From: Nansenia antarctica | Lineage: Eukaryota; Chordata; Actinopteri; Argentiniformes; Microstomatidae | Assembly: GCA_963989245.1 (NCBI GenBank) | Contig: OZ022345.1 | Coordinates: 22,727,696 to 22,791,695, forward strand | Reading direction: 5' to 3' | DNA: 64,000 nucleotides | In this document: piece by piece, positions 50,698 through 61,979 of the stretch | Layout: each line of letters opens with the position of its first letter | Numbering within the stretch: the first letter of the stretch is position 1 | The notes under the pieces: model-generated | What the model saw: only the letters and a program-made list of their open reading frames with translations | Databases searched by the model: none | What the model was told of the DNA's origin: nothing | Translations under genes and position numbers: made by a program

Positions 50698-51660
50698 GTG
50701 GCCAAATTAACTGTTTGGTACATTCTGGGGGAAAAAGAACACACTGGTGAGCTCGGCACCACAAAAACATCTGGACGTCCTTGGAAGACAAGAGTGGTGG
50801 AGGATCACAGGATCCTTTACATGGTAAAGAAAAACCCCTTCACAACATCCAGCCAAGTGAATAACAGTCTCCAGGAGGTAGGCATATCATTATCCATGTG
50901 TACCATAAAAGAAAGACTTCACACAAACAAATACAGAGGGTTCACCACAAGGTGCAAGCCATTCATAAGCCTCAAGAATAGAAAGGCCAGATTAGACTTT
51001 GCCAAAAAACATCTAAAAAAGCCCTGTTCTGGAACAGCATTCTTTGGACAGATGAAACTAAGATCAACCTGTACCAGAATGATGGGAAGAAAAAAGTATG
51101 GAGAAGGCTTGAAACGACTCGTGATCCGACGCATACCACATCATCTGTAAAAAAATGTGGAGGCAGTGTGATGACATGGGCATGCATGGCTTTCAATGGC
51201 ACTGGGTCACTAGTGTTTATTGATGATGTGACAGAAGACAGAAGCAGACAGATGAATTCTGAAGTGTTTAGGGATATTCTGTCTGCTCAGATTCAGACAA
51301 ATTCAGCAAAGTTGATTGGATGGTGCTTCACAATACAGATGGACAATGACCCAAAACATACTGCGTAAGCAACCCAGGAGTCCTAACTCCTAACCCAGGA
51401 GGCAAAGAAGTGGAATATTCTGCAATGGCCAGAGTCACCTGATTTCAACCCAATCAAGCATGCATTTCACTTGCTGAAGACAAAACTAATGGGCAAAAGA
51501 CCCACGAACAAACAACAACTGAAGACAGCTGCAGTAAAGGCCTGGCAAAGCATCACAAAGGAGGAAACCCAGCATTTGGTGATGTCCATGGGTTCCAGAC
51601 TTCAGGCAGTCATTGATTCTCGACAAAGTATTAAAAATGAAAATGTTATTTATGATTATG
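50698..51660 (+). pseudogene. Tc1-like transposase remnant (copy 2)
   Basis: Same protein as the remnant at 10271. The segment MMTWACMAFNGTGSLVFIDD and KLIGWCFTIQMDNDPKHTA (second Asp) is followed by stops. LLKTKLMGKRPTNKQQLKTA and AVKAWQSITKEETQ close the protein. Frame changes at about 51110 and 51366 inactivate it. Confidence 0.8.
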
Positions 51661-51879
51661 TAAATTTGTCCAATTACTTTTGACCTCCTGAAAATATTCC
51701 TAAACATTTCATACAATATTTTTGTTCAACCCCTTGCGTTAAAGCTGAAAGTCTGCACTTCAATTACATCTCGATTGTTTCATTTCAAATCCTTTGTGGT
51801 GGCATAGACAGCCAAAATTATGGAAATTGTGTCACTGTCCAAATACTTCTGGACCTAACTGTATATTTGCTATCCATTC

Positions 51880-52370
51880 TTAGTTGTATGCACGTGAATT
51901 GTCTAATGACAGATGGCATCAATCCTCCTCCATGTGGAACCGATCTGAAAATTAAGAAAGCATTCACAGTAGTCATGAGACTCATGCGCCCTCTCATTGC
52001 TTTCTATAGGGCTGCTACTTTTGTTACAAAACCCCCCAAAATGTATATACAGTACTTTGTTGGTTGCAGTTGTTTGAAGTCACTTTTAGAATCATTTATA
52101 TGCGCGCTGTTAGGTTCGCACAGCTGCGGGTAAAGCACCCGATTCGTTCGATGCGATGCTGCCCAGCTGTCTGGCTCACTGAACAATCTATGTTAGATGT
52201 TGTGTACGTTTCCAAACTAAATAACAGCTTCAACCACCAGAGTCCTTTTTGCTAGTTTCAAGGTCATGTAAACTAAGAAATTTGCTGGAGGATGCTGACT
52301 TGGGAGTAAGTAATAGTTTTGGGCTCCTGAACTTATATGAACTTATATTAACTTATATGAAGTTAAGTGT
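51880..52370. other. Intronic, no feature recognised
   Basis: Unique-looking intron 9 sequence between the Tc1 copy and the reverse SINE. A short ACTTATATGA triplicate occurs at about 52333-52360. Confidence 0.5.
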
Positions 52371-52375
52371 GTTAC

Positions 52376-52580
52376 AATGGCCTCTCATTCACCCATTCAC
52401 ACACCAATGGCAGCAAGCTACCATGCAAGGCGCCCCCGGCCCGCTCATGTGGAGCAATTTGGGGTTCAGTGTCTTGCCCAAGGACACCTCGACACGTGGC
52501 CAGCCGGGGTTCGAACCGCCGACCTCACGATCATTAGAGGCCGGCTCTACCTCCTGAGCCACAGCCGCACCACAGATCTC
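52376..52580 (-). mobile_element. tRNA-derived SINE, minus strand
   Basis: Reverse copy of the SINE at 12033: on the minus strand GTGGCTCAGGAGGTAGAGCC (A-box), GGCGGTTCGAACCCCGG (B-box) and the shared body. The tail is truncated. It ends 28 bp before the exon 10 acceptor. Confidence 0.85.
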
Positions 52581-52607
52581 CCATCTTCTCCCTCCTGTGT
52601 TCCCCAG

Positions 52608-52714
52608 GTGTCAGCTGTCAACAGGTACGACCCCCCTCTGGAGGTGGTGGCAGCCCGAGACCACATGACCCACATGGTGTACCAGCTGATGCAGCCTCAG
52701 GTCATCTACGACAG
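52608..52714 (+). CDS. lrguk: lrguk exon 10
   Basis: 107 nt. It encodes VSAVNRYDPPLEVVAARDHM and THMVYQLMQPQVIYD. VSAVN.YDPP.EVVAA.DH is a signature of LRGUK between its two domains. Confidence 0.9.
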
Positions 52715-52987
52715 GTAAACTCCGGCCACCGATTGGACCAGGCTCACCGTCCGTCCCAAGACCTCTCAGCCAATCAAAGATTGATACGATGGAAATGATG
52801 AATAAAGCATAATGTTCCAAAACAACTTTGTCCTTGGGAGTCTGTGGAATGAAATAAACATTTGAAATAGGTTTGTGAGTTATTTATCTTGACAGGAATT
52901 CACAGGACTGTTAATATTGTCTGGCCTTATTTCTCTCTAAATGGTATCTCCCTCATGCCATATCTCCCTCCTTGTGTTGGTCCTCAG

Positions 52988-53107
52988 CACCCTGCTCAGT
53001 CTGGACTCTCCCTACCCCATGCTGGTTCTGACGGGACCCCAGGCGTGCGGGAAGAGAGAGCTGGCCCACAAACTCTGCCTGGAGTTCAGTGAATTCTTCG
53101 CCTATGG
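52988..53107 (+). CDS. lrguk: lrguk exon 11, guanylate kinase P-loop
   Basis: 120 nt. It encodes SLDSPYPMLVLTGPQACGKR and ELAHKLCLEFSEFFAYG. The Walker A-like GPQACGKR has Arg where active guanylate kinases have Ser or Thr, as I recall for mammalian LRGUK, so catalysis is doubtful. Confidence 0.9.
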
Positions 53108-53784
53108 GTGAGTTGGGCCGAGCCCGCCTGTGCCCATTGGAATACGGTCCTAACATAAGGACGCAACAGACACAAGAATGTGAATCCTATTAACACTGTA
53201 CAGGATAGGAGTTGTCACATTAACGGTTAAGTGTCAGGTTGTTTTCACTGCAGATCAGATCTCACAACGCCTGGAAACGTCTCCAACATGTCTGGAACCC
53301 TTATCGGCATGACACAGCCATCTGTGGATCTGTCCAGGCGCTATAACTTCATAAACAACCTTGAACGTTTAAGCCTTAGGTTTTAGCCGTTTAGGCGTAC
53401 TAAAATCATTCCATTCCACTCCAATAAACATCAATTATTATTAGCTTTAGCGTCTCTCTAAATCAGATGTTCAGTTCCTCCCACGTAAACACATCAGAAA
53501 CCAACGCGTGAGTAATGTTGAGTCAGGACTAACGTGGGCCTCTCATGGGAGAGGAGAGATGGATACATACAGTCGATAAAGTGGAAGCCGGGCACATGCC
53601 GTAGTGCTGAAATCAAACACACTGCTAGAGATGACACTTTCCTGGCTCTCACCTCTTGACTGGCTTTAATGGAGACCCCTGTCTGCATTCCCAACCCACA
53701 GGGGATACCCCCCGTCCCCCCCTAAAGGATACGCTCAAAATAGTTTGCATGCTTACCCTTCATAAATTGAGTTGAATTATGGAG
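53108..53784. other. Intronic, no feature recognised
   Basis: Intron 11 before the GT-rich array. No open frame or transposon end found. Confidence 0.5.
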
Positions 53785-53789
53785 TGTGC

Positions 53790-53820
<31 letters not shown>

Positions 53821-54104
53821 TGTGTATGTGTGTGTGTGTGTGTGTGAGTGTGAGTGTGAGTGTGAGTGTGAGTGTGAGTGTGAGTGTGAGTGTGAGTGTG
53901 AGTGTGAGTGTGAGTGAGTGAGTGAGTGAGTGAGTGAGTGAGTGAGTGTGAGTGTGTGAGTGAGTGACAGTGTGAGTGAGTGACAGTGTGAGTGTGAGTG
54001 TGAGTGTGAGTGAGTGAGAGTGTGAGTGTGAGTGTGAGTGTGAGTGTTAGTGTGCGTGTGCGTGTGCGTGTGCGCGTCTGCGTCTGCGTCTGCGTGTGTG
54101 TTAA
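53785..54104 (+). repeat. (GT)n/(GTGA)n compound microsatellite
   Basis: GTGT, GAGTGT and GAGT blocks over about 320 bp, ending 33 bp before the exon 12 acceptor. Confidence 0.95.
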
Positions 54105-54136
54105 ATCTATGTGGTACGTTTGTCCTTTCCACACAG

Positions 54137-54233
54137 AGCGTGTCATACCACCAGGGGAGCCTACTTTGGGGAAGAGGACGGGAGTGACTACCATTTTGTC
54201 GCCGAGGAAGACTTTCAGAACAGGGTCCACATG
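54137..54233 (+). CDS. lrguk: lrguk exon 12
   Basis: 97 nt, acceptor CCACACAG. It encodes ACHTTRGAYFGEEDGSDYHF and VAEEDFQNRVHM. The TTR...GE..G.DYHF block is the guanylate-binding region of the kinase fold. Confidence 0.9.
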
Positions 54234-54384
54234 GTCAGTCTGATGAGAAGGCGTACCGAACAAATGTCATCCTTACGATAACGGAGAGTTTAGATTAGTC
54301 CTATACATCCAGCTATGGTACATCTGTACTGTGCATTATTACCTCTCCGTTCACGTAAGTGGTGCTCGCAGGGTCGTTTTGTTT

Positions 54385-55289
54385 TGCCGCTTTTCCACTA
54401 CCGTACCGTACCGAACCGTGTGAGCCTGGTTTGTTTTGCTTTCTCCACTGCCAACCACGCCGTACCAGGCCATAGTACCCGTGCTGGTTTTAGCTACCCT
54501 TTCTGACGAGGAGCGAAAGGTACTATCCGTGCTAGGCTGTGTGTGACGTGTGACGCTGCACATCATTTTTGATTGAAGTGCAGCGGGGTCAATGGAGGGT
54601 CAATGGAAATCGTCACAACATCGTCATCCCATGTTCATAGAGTTCACCGCTAACCGCCATTTTTAAATACCACAACAGATTTCGCTCTCTGAAAATGTCA
54701 TTTACTTTTTCTGTAATTACTTATTAATAAACATTAGAAAAATTATGATAACCATCTTATTATCTTAGTTTAATGTCATTTCAATGCATCATAGAACTTT
54801 TCTTATCGTATTTCCCCCCCGTTGAGCTGTATGGCGATGTGCTGTGCCTATGCTAGACCGTTCCACAGTCCAGCGCGTTTCATCATCCCCCTTCTAAAAC
54901 TGCCACCCCCCTTACCATCCCTTATCAGTGAACGTGGTATTACTGCTATTTCAACATTTAGTTTTGCCGTGTCGTTCCTCTGCAACGAACGCAGAGATTG
55001 TATGAGCGCCCCGGCGTCAGTCCAATGGAAGCGTCAAGCACAGCCTTTCCTGTATATATAACGTTACATGTTTTAAGGCTGATCTGTGCATGATAGTGCT
55101 GCATTTTGACATAATTCTTATCGCATTTCCCCCCCGTTGAGCTGTAAGTGCTCTTATGACACATAACTCCTATTACTGTCCCGGCTCACTCTGGGGTCTG
55201 TTGTGTATGATGGAGAAGCGTTTCTGAATGTACCGTACGGGTAGGATACAAATGCGTGCCGTACCGGTCTGGTAAATGGAAAAGCGCCA
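54385..55289. mobile_element. Harbinger-type MITE related to the 5.3-kb element
   Basis: The ends TGCCGCTTTTCCACTACCG and, inverted, TGGCGCTTTTCCATTTACC, with TTT at 54382-54384 and 55290-55292. The termini closely resemble those of the element at 14330-19670, so its transposase could have moved this non-coding copy. Confidence 0.8.
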
Positions 55290-55292
55290 TTT

Positions 55293-55885
55293 GTGAACGA
55301 CACACATATCACATCTATAAGACCCTTCAAAGCATACACACATTGTGAAATTCCAAAGGTAGAGAATTATATGGAAGTTCTAGATCTTCTACACATGGTG
55401 CCTAAGGTGCTCCAGACTCTCCCTCAGCGTGGACTTCTTTTAACTCATGGTCCGTCACTTTCCTGAAGGTGATTATGTCAGCGCTATGGGCCTTACAGAG
55501 AGTCTGGCAGGAGGGAGGAGACCCTTTGATGTGCGATCCGAACCATCTTCAGATGGTAGATAGAGAGGAAATGTCTCAGGTTTACAGACTGCCCCTCCCC
55601 CCCCTCGTCCTGTGCCAAACCATAATATATTATCAGCTCAGACATACTCCAGATGTGCACTCTCACCCTGTAATCATAGTGCTCTACCCACCAACTACAT
55701 TCCCTTTGAAGCAATTAACCTCAATCAGTAACGCTCGTGGTTGTTTTATTGTGACTTAACTTGGCCTGCAAACAGAAGGAAGATTAGGGGGGGGGTGTTG
55801 CTTTGCAATCTAGGCTGAATGGTTTAGAACCGAACTGCCGTGAAACGGGGGGCGGAAGTCTAAACAGCTGTAGCTTCACAGTTAG
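55293..55885. other. Intronic, no feature recognised
   Basis: Unique-looking intron 12 DNA with short poly-C and poly-G runs (about 55600 and 55790). Confidence 0.5.
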
Positions 55886-55914
55886 TTCCTGAGGGAACGG
55901 GCTAAGTCCCTGAA

Positions 55915-56020
55915 TATGCGGTATGCCATGTTCAGGGACTTAGAAGATACAGTATGCCGTGTTCAGGGACTTAGAATATGCGGTATGCCGTGTTCAGGGA
56001 CTTAGAATAGGCGGTATGCA
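55915..56020. repeat. About 37-bp tandem repeat
   Basis: Three units of GCGGTATGCCGTGTTCAGGG followed by ACTTAGAATA, with small differences. Confidence 0.85.
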
Positions 56021-56037
56021 TAATACATAACACATGT

Positions 56038-56142
56038 ATAGGATACAGAGATACACTTAATTTCTATCTGAATATTCAGCTATGCTATTCAGCTATGCTG
56101 CTGAATATTCAGATAGAAATTAAGTGTATCTCTGTATCCTAT
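56038..56142. repeat. Perfect 43-bp inverted repeat with 19-nt loop
   Basis: The left arm 56038-56080 and right arm 56100-56142 are exact reverse complements. The arm begins ATAGGATACAGAGATACACT. RNA from either strand would fold into a long hairpin. Confidence 0.95.
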
Positions 56143-56144
56143 AT

Positions 56145-56778
56145 TCAGCTACGCTGCAGCTTCAGCTCATACCTAGCGAGCGGCTACACAGTCCGTAGGG
56201 TCGTAGTGGAGTGTAATGGATTGTAACTGAGCCAAAGCTGTCCCAGGTGTAAGGGAGGCAGGGGGGGTCAAGGGTCAGCCGTGTGAAGTAGCAGGAAGAG
56301 TGATCTTGGCAATGACAGCGAGGTCAGGAGTTCACCTCGCGGGTAGGGACGTTGCCCCGGTGTTAAGGCTGGGTCGAAGGGTCGTGGGTCGAAGGGTCGT
56401 GTACAGTAAGGCCGTTACAGAGATGAATGTGACTCATAACTCTCTGAAATTATGCACACAGAAGGGACCGCCAAGCCAAGCCGTTATCTTCAACAATCTG
56501 CTTTCTCTATCTCTTATCTGGTCCTCTGTGGCTCAGTTGGTAGAGCATGGTGTGTTGTTATTATAGTACATAACATTGGTTCCGCCCTATGTTGTTGTAC
56601 CCGGACCGGGGGACCGGGGTTAGAGCGACAGAGTGTCTGGAAGACGGATGTGCAACGTGTGATTAAAAGCCAGTTAAGAAACCCCTGCCTGTTTATTCCT
56701 AGTTAGGAATACTGGAAACAACAAACATAACACATGGTATTTATTTCTCTGATCTTCCTTCTTCCTCTCTCCCCATGT

Positions 56779-56788
<10 letters not shown>
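56145..56788. other. Intronic; partial tRNA-like SINE head
   Basis: GTGGCTCAGTTGGTAGAGCA at 56528-56547 is an A-box-type tRNA/SINE head, but no B-box follows, so it is a fragment. Nothing else recognised. Confidence 0.45.

Positions 56789-56871
<83 letters not shown>
56789..56871 (+). repeat. (CT)n tract forming the exon 13 acceptor
   Basis: About 40 CT units running directly into CAG of the splice acceptor at 56871-56873. Confidence 0.95.
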
Positions 56872-56873
<2 letters not shown>

Positions 56874-56987
56874 GGTAAGTTCATCCAGACCATGCAGTAT
56901 GGAGGACACTGGTACGGGCTGTCTCGTGAGGCCATAGAGGAGGTGGCCAGGGAGGGCCTGGCCTGCTGTGTGCACATGGAGCTGGAG
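56874..56987 (+). CDS. lrguk: lrguk exon 13
   Basis: 38 codons, phase 0. It encodes GKFIQTMQYGGHWYGLSREA and IEEVAREGLACCVHMELE. G.F......G..YG.... is conserved in guanylate kinase-like domains. Confidence 0.9.
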
Positions 56988-56988
<1 letters not shown>

Positions 56989-57032
<44 letters not shown>

Positions 57033-57116
57033 GTGTATGTGTGGAGCCATGACCTGACCTGAAAAGGGCCAGTAGCTAACACCATGTCCAAGTTGAAAAG
57101 TTCTTGTTGTATTAAA

Positions 57117-57162
<46 letters not shown>
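56989..57162 (+). repeat. Complementary (AC)n and (GT)n tracts within intron 13
   Basis: The intron begins gtACACAC... (AC to about 57030) and ends in a GT run (about 57117-57162) just before CTGCGTCCTCTCAG. The two tracts can pair. Confidence 0.9.
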
Positions 57163-57165
<3 letters not shown>

Positions 57166-57176
57166 CGTCCTCTCAG

Positions 57177-57378
57177 GGTGTGTTCAGTCTGAAGAACAGC
57201 TACTTTGAGCCGTGCTACGTCCTCCTGATCCCCACAGACCAGGAGCAGTACGCCCAGCGCCTGCGGAGCCGGGGCCTCTACACCCAGGCCCAGATAGACA
57301 GCGTCGCGGCCCGCATAGGCCTCTACGCCAGGGTCAACAGGGAGCGCCCGGGCTTCTTCGACAACGTCATCGGCTGTG
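57177..57378 (+). CDS. lrguk: lrguk exon 14
   Basis: 202 nt. It encodes GVFSLKNSYFEPCYVLLIPT, QIDSVAARIGLYARVNRERP and GFFDNVIGC, the end of the guanylate kinase-like fold, leaving in phase 1 (gtacgt). Later exons were not found in the window. Confidence 0.9.
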
Positions 57379-58473
57379 GTACGTAGGCTACTCACTTCTG
57401 GATAATCCCAAACTCAACAGCTTCTGTAGTATTTTTACCTTCTGAAAAGGATGGCTAGGACTGGTGATATCAAGCGAAAGGTTCTTTATATACAGATTCT
57501 GCAGACAGACACTTCTGATCACTTTCTTTTCTATAAAACAAGCTATTAGATGTTCACTTTCAATTCAATGTACAATTCGCATTTCTCAAAAAACAAACTG
57601 TCAACTCATATGACGTTTTGCTGCAAGACATTCTAGAACCTGTTGTTCTACCCATTCTGAGCTAATACGACAGAAATGTAGGCTACTTCTTTTTAACTAT
57701 CTTAACGATAAATAATAACTCTTAACTGTCAATCAATTATGTAACATATTAATCAATCTCTTCTAACAATCATGTAACATATTAATCAATCTATTTTAAC
57801 TGTCAATCATGAAACCTATAAAGTTACAACAGCTTTGGTGTCCTATGCTGTGATGTCCATGTAGGGGAGAGCACACGTTATGGAACCCTAACGAATTACT
57901 AAACGGAGGGAACTAATTACTAAACGGAGGGAACGAATTACTAAACCGAGGGAACAAATTACTAAACCGAGGGAACGGATTCACACATCAAATAATTTTT
58001 TTCTACCATATGACCCCAGGGGGGCTCCGTACAGATGAATAGATCAGAACAGAGGAAGAAAATCAAAACACATAAACATAAGAAAGGAGGATGATATTCC
58101 AACAGTAAGAACAAGTGAGGACTGTAGAGGCTAACGGAAGGTAAGAAATAAAAATAGCTAAAATAAAATGTGATTGGATGATGAATAATTTACATTTTGT
58201 TATTTTAGCGGAAATAACATGAAGAAATATACTACGAGTCATCAATGGAGAATGGTACAATACTAAATGACGCATCACATACATGTAGCGTGTTCAAATA
58301 AATATGCTCTCATTAATCCAACATAACATTGCTCTAAATATTGTTCCTGCTTCTCCTCCTCCTCTGGACCCCATTGGCTGACAGTTCTGCTGCTGGTGCT
58401 GGAATTATGAGTAGAACAATATATGCTATTCTTCCACTGAATAAATACTCATGTTTTATGTATTGGACATTAC
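57379..58473. other. Non-coding, with a short tandem repeat
   Basis: Presumed lrguk intron 14. Repeats of TAACATATTAATCAATCT (57740-57800) and four units of about 21 bp (TTACTAAACCGAGGGAAC) at 57890-57978. No coding exon recognised. Confidence 0.5.
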
Positions 58474-58713
58474 CTGCGTTCTCTCTCTCCAGCGCCTCCA
58501 CCTTGTGGAGCAGTTCTGTCTTGGTGACACTCAGCTCCTCCTCGCTGGCCATCGCTCTGGTCGCCATGGCTGACATCATGTTTCTAAGCGCCTGTAGCTC
58601 AGCCCAGATGTCCGGGTGGTGGTGGGGTCAGAGGGGTCACCTCCGCTCTCTCCCTGAGCCCATGCCCCAGACAGGCAGAACAGCAACACCAGCAGAGCCA
58701 CAGACACCCTCAT
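58474..58713 (-). pseudogene. First exon of a C1q-like secreted protein, frameshifted
   Basis: The minus-strand ATG at 58713 encodes a signal peptide (MRVSVALLVLLFCLSGAWAQ) and GESGGDPSDPTTT. A change of frame in the CCA-rich run is needed to reach HPDIWAELQALRNMMSAMAT and a coiled-coil ELLHKVEALEREN, ending at GCAG/gtaatg. Signal peptide plus D-I-W-A-E-L plus coiled coil is the start of fish C1q-domain lectin-like proteins as I remember them. No C1q-domain exon is found to the left before lrguk exon 14, so this is an orphan or broken copy. Confidence 0.7.
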
Positions 58714-58760
58714 TCTGAAATTATGTGGTCTTTGAGGCTCTGTCCCCCTCCTTATATACA

Positions 58761-58780
58761 CACTGACACACACACATACA

Positions 58781-58837
<57 letters not shown>
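58761..58837 (+). repeat. (CA)n microsatellite
   Basis: In the promoter-side flank of the C1q-like exon. Confidence 0.95.
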
Positions 58838-58841
<4 letters not shown>

Positions 58842-59489
58842 GTCTTGTGAGCCACTGCATGAGAATTTAACATGTGTTTCTGACAGAATAACAGAAAAAC
58901 ACCAAGAACATCCTTATCAAAGTGGGAGAACTGCCAGTTATGAGCTAACGGCAGGTATCTAGTGGACTAGCAGGTGAACTCAGGTGAACTGAAATTTGAA
59001 ACTCAGGTGAACTGTATTTGGTATACGAGTGAATCAATGAATTAGACATATACATAAGTTTAAAGCATCAAAATCCTGTTTATTTTAGCTACACAGACCA
59101 ACAGATCACACAATGTACCTAACCTAATGTTACACTAACCCTCCCCACCCTCCCCTACCCACCCAAATATCCGTGGTCAAAATAATAAACAGACCATCAG
59201 TTTAACATAAAGTCACAAGTGCCATCTAAAATGGTAACAATAAACCCATTGGTCTCAGGATACCTCTAAGCCTACTACTTCTTCTGCTTCTTCTCTTTCA
59301 GCCAGTTGCTGAGACAAACTAACCTGTTTACATTTTCAGAGCTCAAGGCTGCACTATGTTGGGACAGAAGTGGCAGGGCTGGCCAAATTCAACAACAAAA
59401 AGTGAGATTAAAATGCTTTTAAAAAGTTAATGCGTTCTTTTTTCTGTAATTAATTAATCGAAATTAACGCGTTAAAGTCCCAGCCCTAA

Positions 59490-59935
59490 TAATAACATGA
59501 AACAATAAATGAATCATATGTATATGTATAATAAAATGAAACATACAATGAAAAATATGGATATATATAATAACATGAAACAATAAAATGAATAATATGT
59601 ATATATATAATAACATGAAACAATAAATGAATAATATGTATATATATGTAGATATATATATAATATAATACAATAAATGTATAATATGGATATATATATT
59701 ATATAACACTAAACAATAAATGAATAATATGTATATATATATATATAGATATATAATAACATGAAACAATAAATGAATAATATGTATATATATATATATA
59801 ATAACATTAAACAAGAAATGAATAATATGTCTATATATAATAACATGAAACAAGAAATGAATAATATATATATATATAATAACATTAAACAATAAATGAA
59901 TAATATGTCTATATATAATAACATGAAACAAAGAC
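59490..59935. repeat. About 40-bp AT-rich minisatellite
   Basis: About ten units of ATAATAACATGAAACAATAA followed by ATGAATAATATGTATATAT, with length changes. Confidence 0.9.
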
Positions 59936-60018
59936 AAACATAAAAAGGAACAGAGCAAGACGTTATAACTAGAACATTCTTATCAAACATGGACCAGAGC
60001 CAGGTATGACCTAACTAA

Positions 60019-60093
<75 letters not shown>
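60019..60093 (+). repeat. (CA)n microsatellite
   Basis: About 37 CA units. Confidence 0.95.
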
Positions 60094-60094
<1 letters not shown>

Positions 60095-60232
60095 CACGCA
60101 CATGCACACGCACACCCTTGTGATCCACTGCATGATAATTTAACATGTGTTTCTGACAGAATAACACAATATGAATATAGAGTTAGTGTATAATGTCATT
60201 TAACTGACGGTTTCATCCAAAGCATGCATGTA

Positions 60233-60536
60233 CAGTGGGGGAAATAAGTATCGAACACATCACCATTTTGTCTAGTAAATGTATTTCCAATGAGCCTATT
60301 TAAGTGAAATTTACACCAGACTTTGGTATTAACTCAAACAATCCAGACAAAAAAAAATCTAAACATTTAAGTCCATATGTAAAGTGGAATGAAACAGGAA
60401 AAAAGTATTGAACACACGAACTGAAATTAATTCAATACTTAGTGGAGAAGCCTTTGTTTCTAATGACAGCTTCAGCTTCCTCTACACAGATTGTCTAAAT
60501 CTTGAAGATTAAGGGGCCCTCTTGTGAATCTGGATC
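60233..60536. mobile_element. Tc1-like fragment
   Basis: Begins TACAGTGGGGGAAATAAGTA followed by TCGAACACATC, a common Tc1-type terminus in fish. A second GTATTGAACACAC block is at about 60405. No right terminus or coding region. Confidence 0.6.
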
Positions 60537-60696
60537 TTCAGATGTGGTCTGTGAGGCTCTGTCCCCCTCCTTAAAAACATACTGACACACACACACACGC
60601 ACACACAGCTCTTGTCCTTGTAAGAGAGTTATGAGTTAAACAACCACTTAGTAACCAAACTAGTAATGAAACAACATGGTCAGAGATGTAACTGCC

Positions 60697-60702
<6 letters not shown>

Positions 60703-60775
<73 letters not shown>
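60703..60775 (+). repeat. (CT)n microsatellite
   Basis: About 36 CT units, followed by a TTA/TTG-rich stretch (60823-60890). Confidence 0.95.
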
Positions 60776-60779
<4 letters not shown>

Positions 60780-61189
60780 CTCTGTCTCTCGTGTGTGGTA
60801 TAACTGGTATAAAGTCCTGATGGATATTATTATTGTTGTTGTTATTATTGTTTTTATTGTTATTGTTATTATTATTAATAATAAGAAGAATATTGTTCAT
60901 GATGTGATCATCATTCCTCTTGTCAACATTTCCCTTTCAGAGTTTCAAACTCATTGAAACACTCTGGTAGAATATTAACATGGCAGTAACGTATTTACCC
61001 TGGTAGAATATTAACATGGCATTTCCATATTTACACAAGTACGTCATTGTTAGACTACGTCTGTTCTGCAGTTTCCTATGAGGTTTTTTTTCTATAGAGA
61101 ACAATCCATCAGTATACAATATGTCTGTCTGTGGTGCTGTAAATATCAGAATAAAATGAATTCTAACAACAGTATGTTTCCATCCTTGA

Positions 61190-61350
<161 letters not shown>

Positions 61351-61369
61351 AGGGAACCGTAACACTACC

Positions 61370-61700
61370 CTTGACACTGGCCTTATATGACTATGAAAAC
61401 CTTAAGCACACAGCCACTTTATTACTGAACTATCTATTATTACTAGTTGCACCACTAGTGTATCCTGTCTTACCTGTAATATTGTCACCTTTATCTTGTA
61501 TTATGCCTATTGCCTTATTGTTGTGCTGCAATGTCAGGAACCGAAGCCAAATTGTATTCTCTTACACGTGTAATGTAGCGTAACAATAAACTTGAAACAT
61601 TCATGGCTTTTCTACTGGTTAGATGACGAACTGCGCTTAGCACTTGTCAATGACACTAAGGTTGAATCTAATCTAATCTAAAAGAAAATACATGATTTAG
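61370..61700. other. Non-coding, short repeat
   Basis: AATCTAATCTAATCTAA at about 61664, resembling the short tail repeat of some LINEs. No gene supported. Confidence 0.45.
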
Positions 61701-61809
61701 GATAATAAATACAAAGGAAGATATCTGTTTTAAGTGTAACACAACCAATTGTGTGTATATGTTAAAATTCCCATGTGATAAAATCTACATTGGTAAAACC
61801 AAACATAGG

Positions 61810-61812
<3 letters not shown>

Positions 61813-61900
<88 letters not shown>
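61813..61900 (+). repeat. (CA)n microsatellite
   Basis: About 44 CA units. Confidence 0.95.
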
Positions 61901-61906
<6 letters not shown>

Positions 61907-61979
61907 GTAGTAGGTTAATGTATATCATATTCAGTTTTGTAATCATTAACAAAATGGACATTGTATGAGTTAACTAACT

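Larger units (their letters stand above)
50039..51861 (+). mobile_element. Tc1-like transposon copy 2, both ends present
   Basis: Starts CAGTTAGGTCCATATATATT and ends CTGGACCTAACTG, flanked by TA. The transposase region (50698-51660) is in pieces: an open frame to 51150 with SGRPWKT and ARLDFAKKHLKK, then a frameshift, MDNDPKHTA, another stop and the C-terminal end. Carries a 200-bp Harbinger MITE at 50443-50642. Confidence 0.9.
58838..60165. other. Duplicated flank of the C1q-like exon
   Basis: CTTGTGAGCCACTGCATGAG and TTAACATGTGTTTCTGACAG at 58843-58893 recur at 60118-60165. CTGTCCCCCTCCTTA at about 58740 recurs at about 60556 in the same orientation. No coding exon found in the duplicate. 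Confidence 0.7.

Noticed and set aside
56528..56547. Possible tRNA gene
   Set aside because: Only an A-box-like head is present. No B-box, anticodon arm or acceptor stem closes, so it is at most a SINE fragment.
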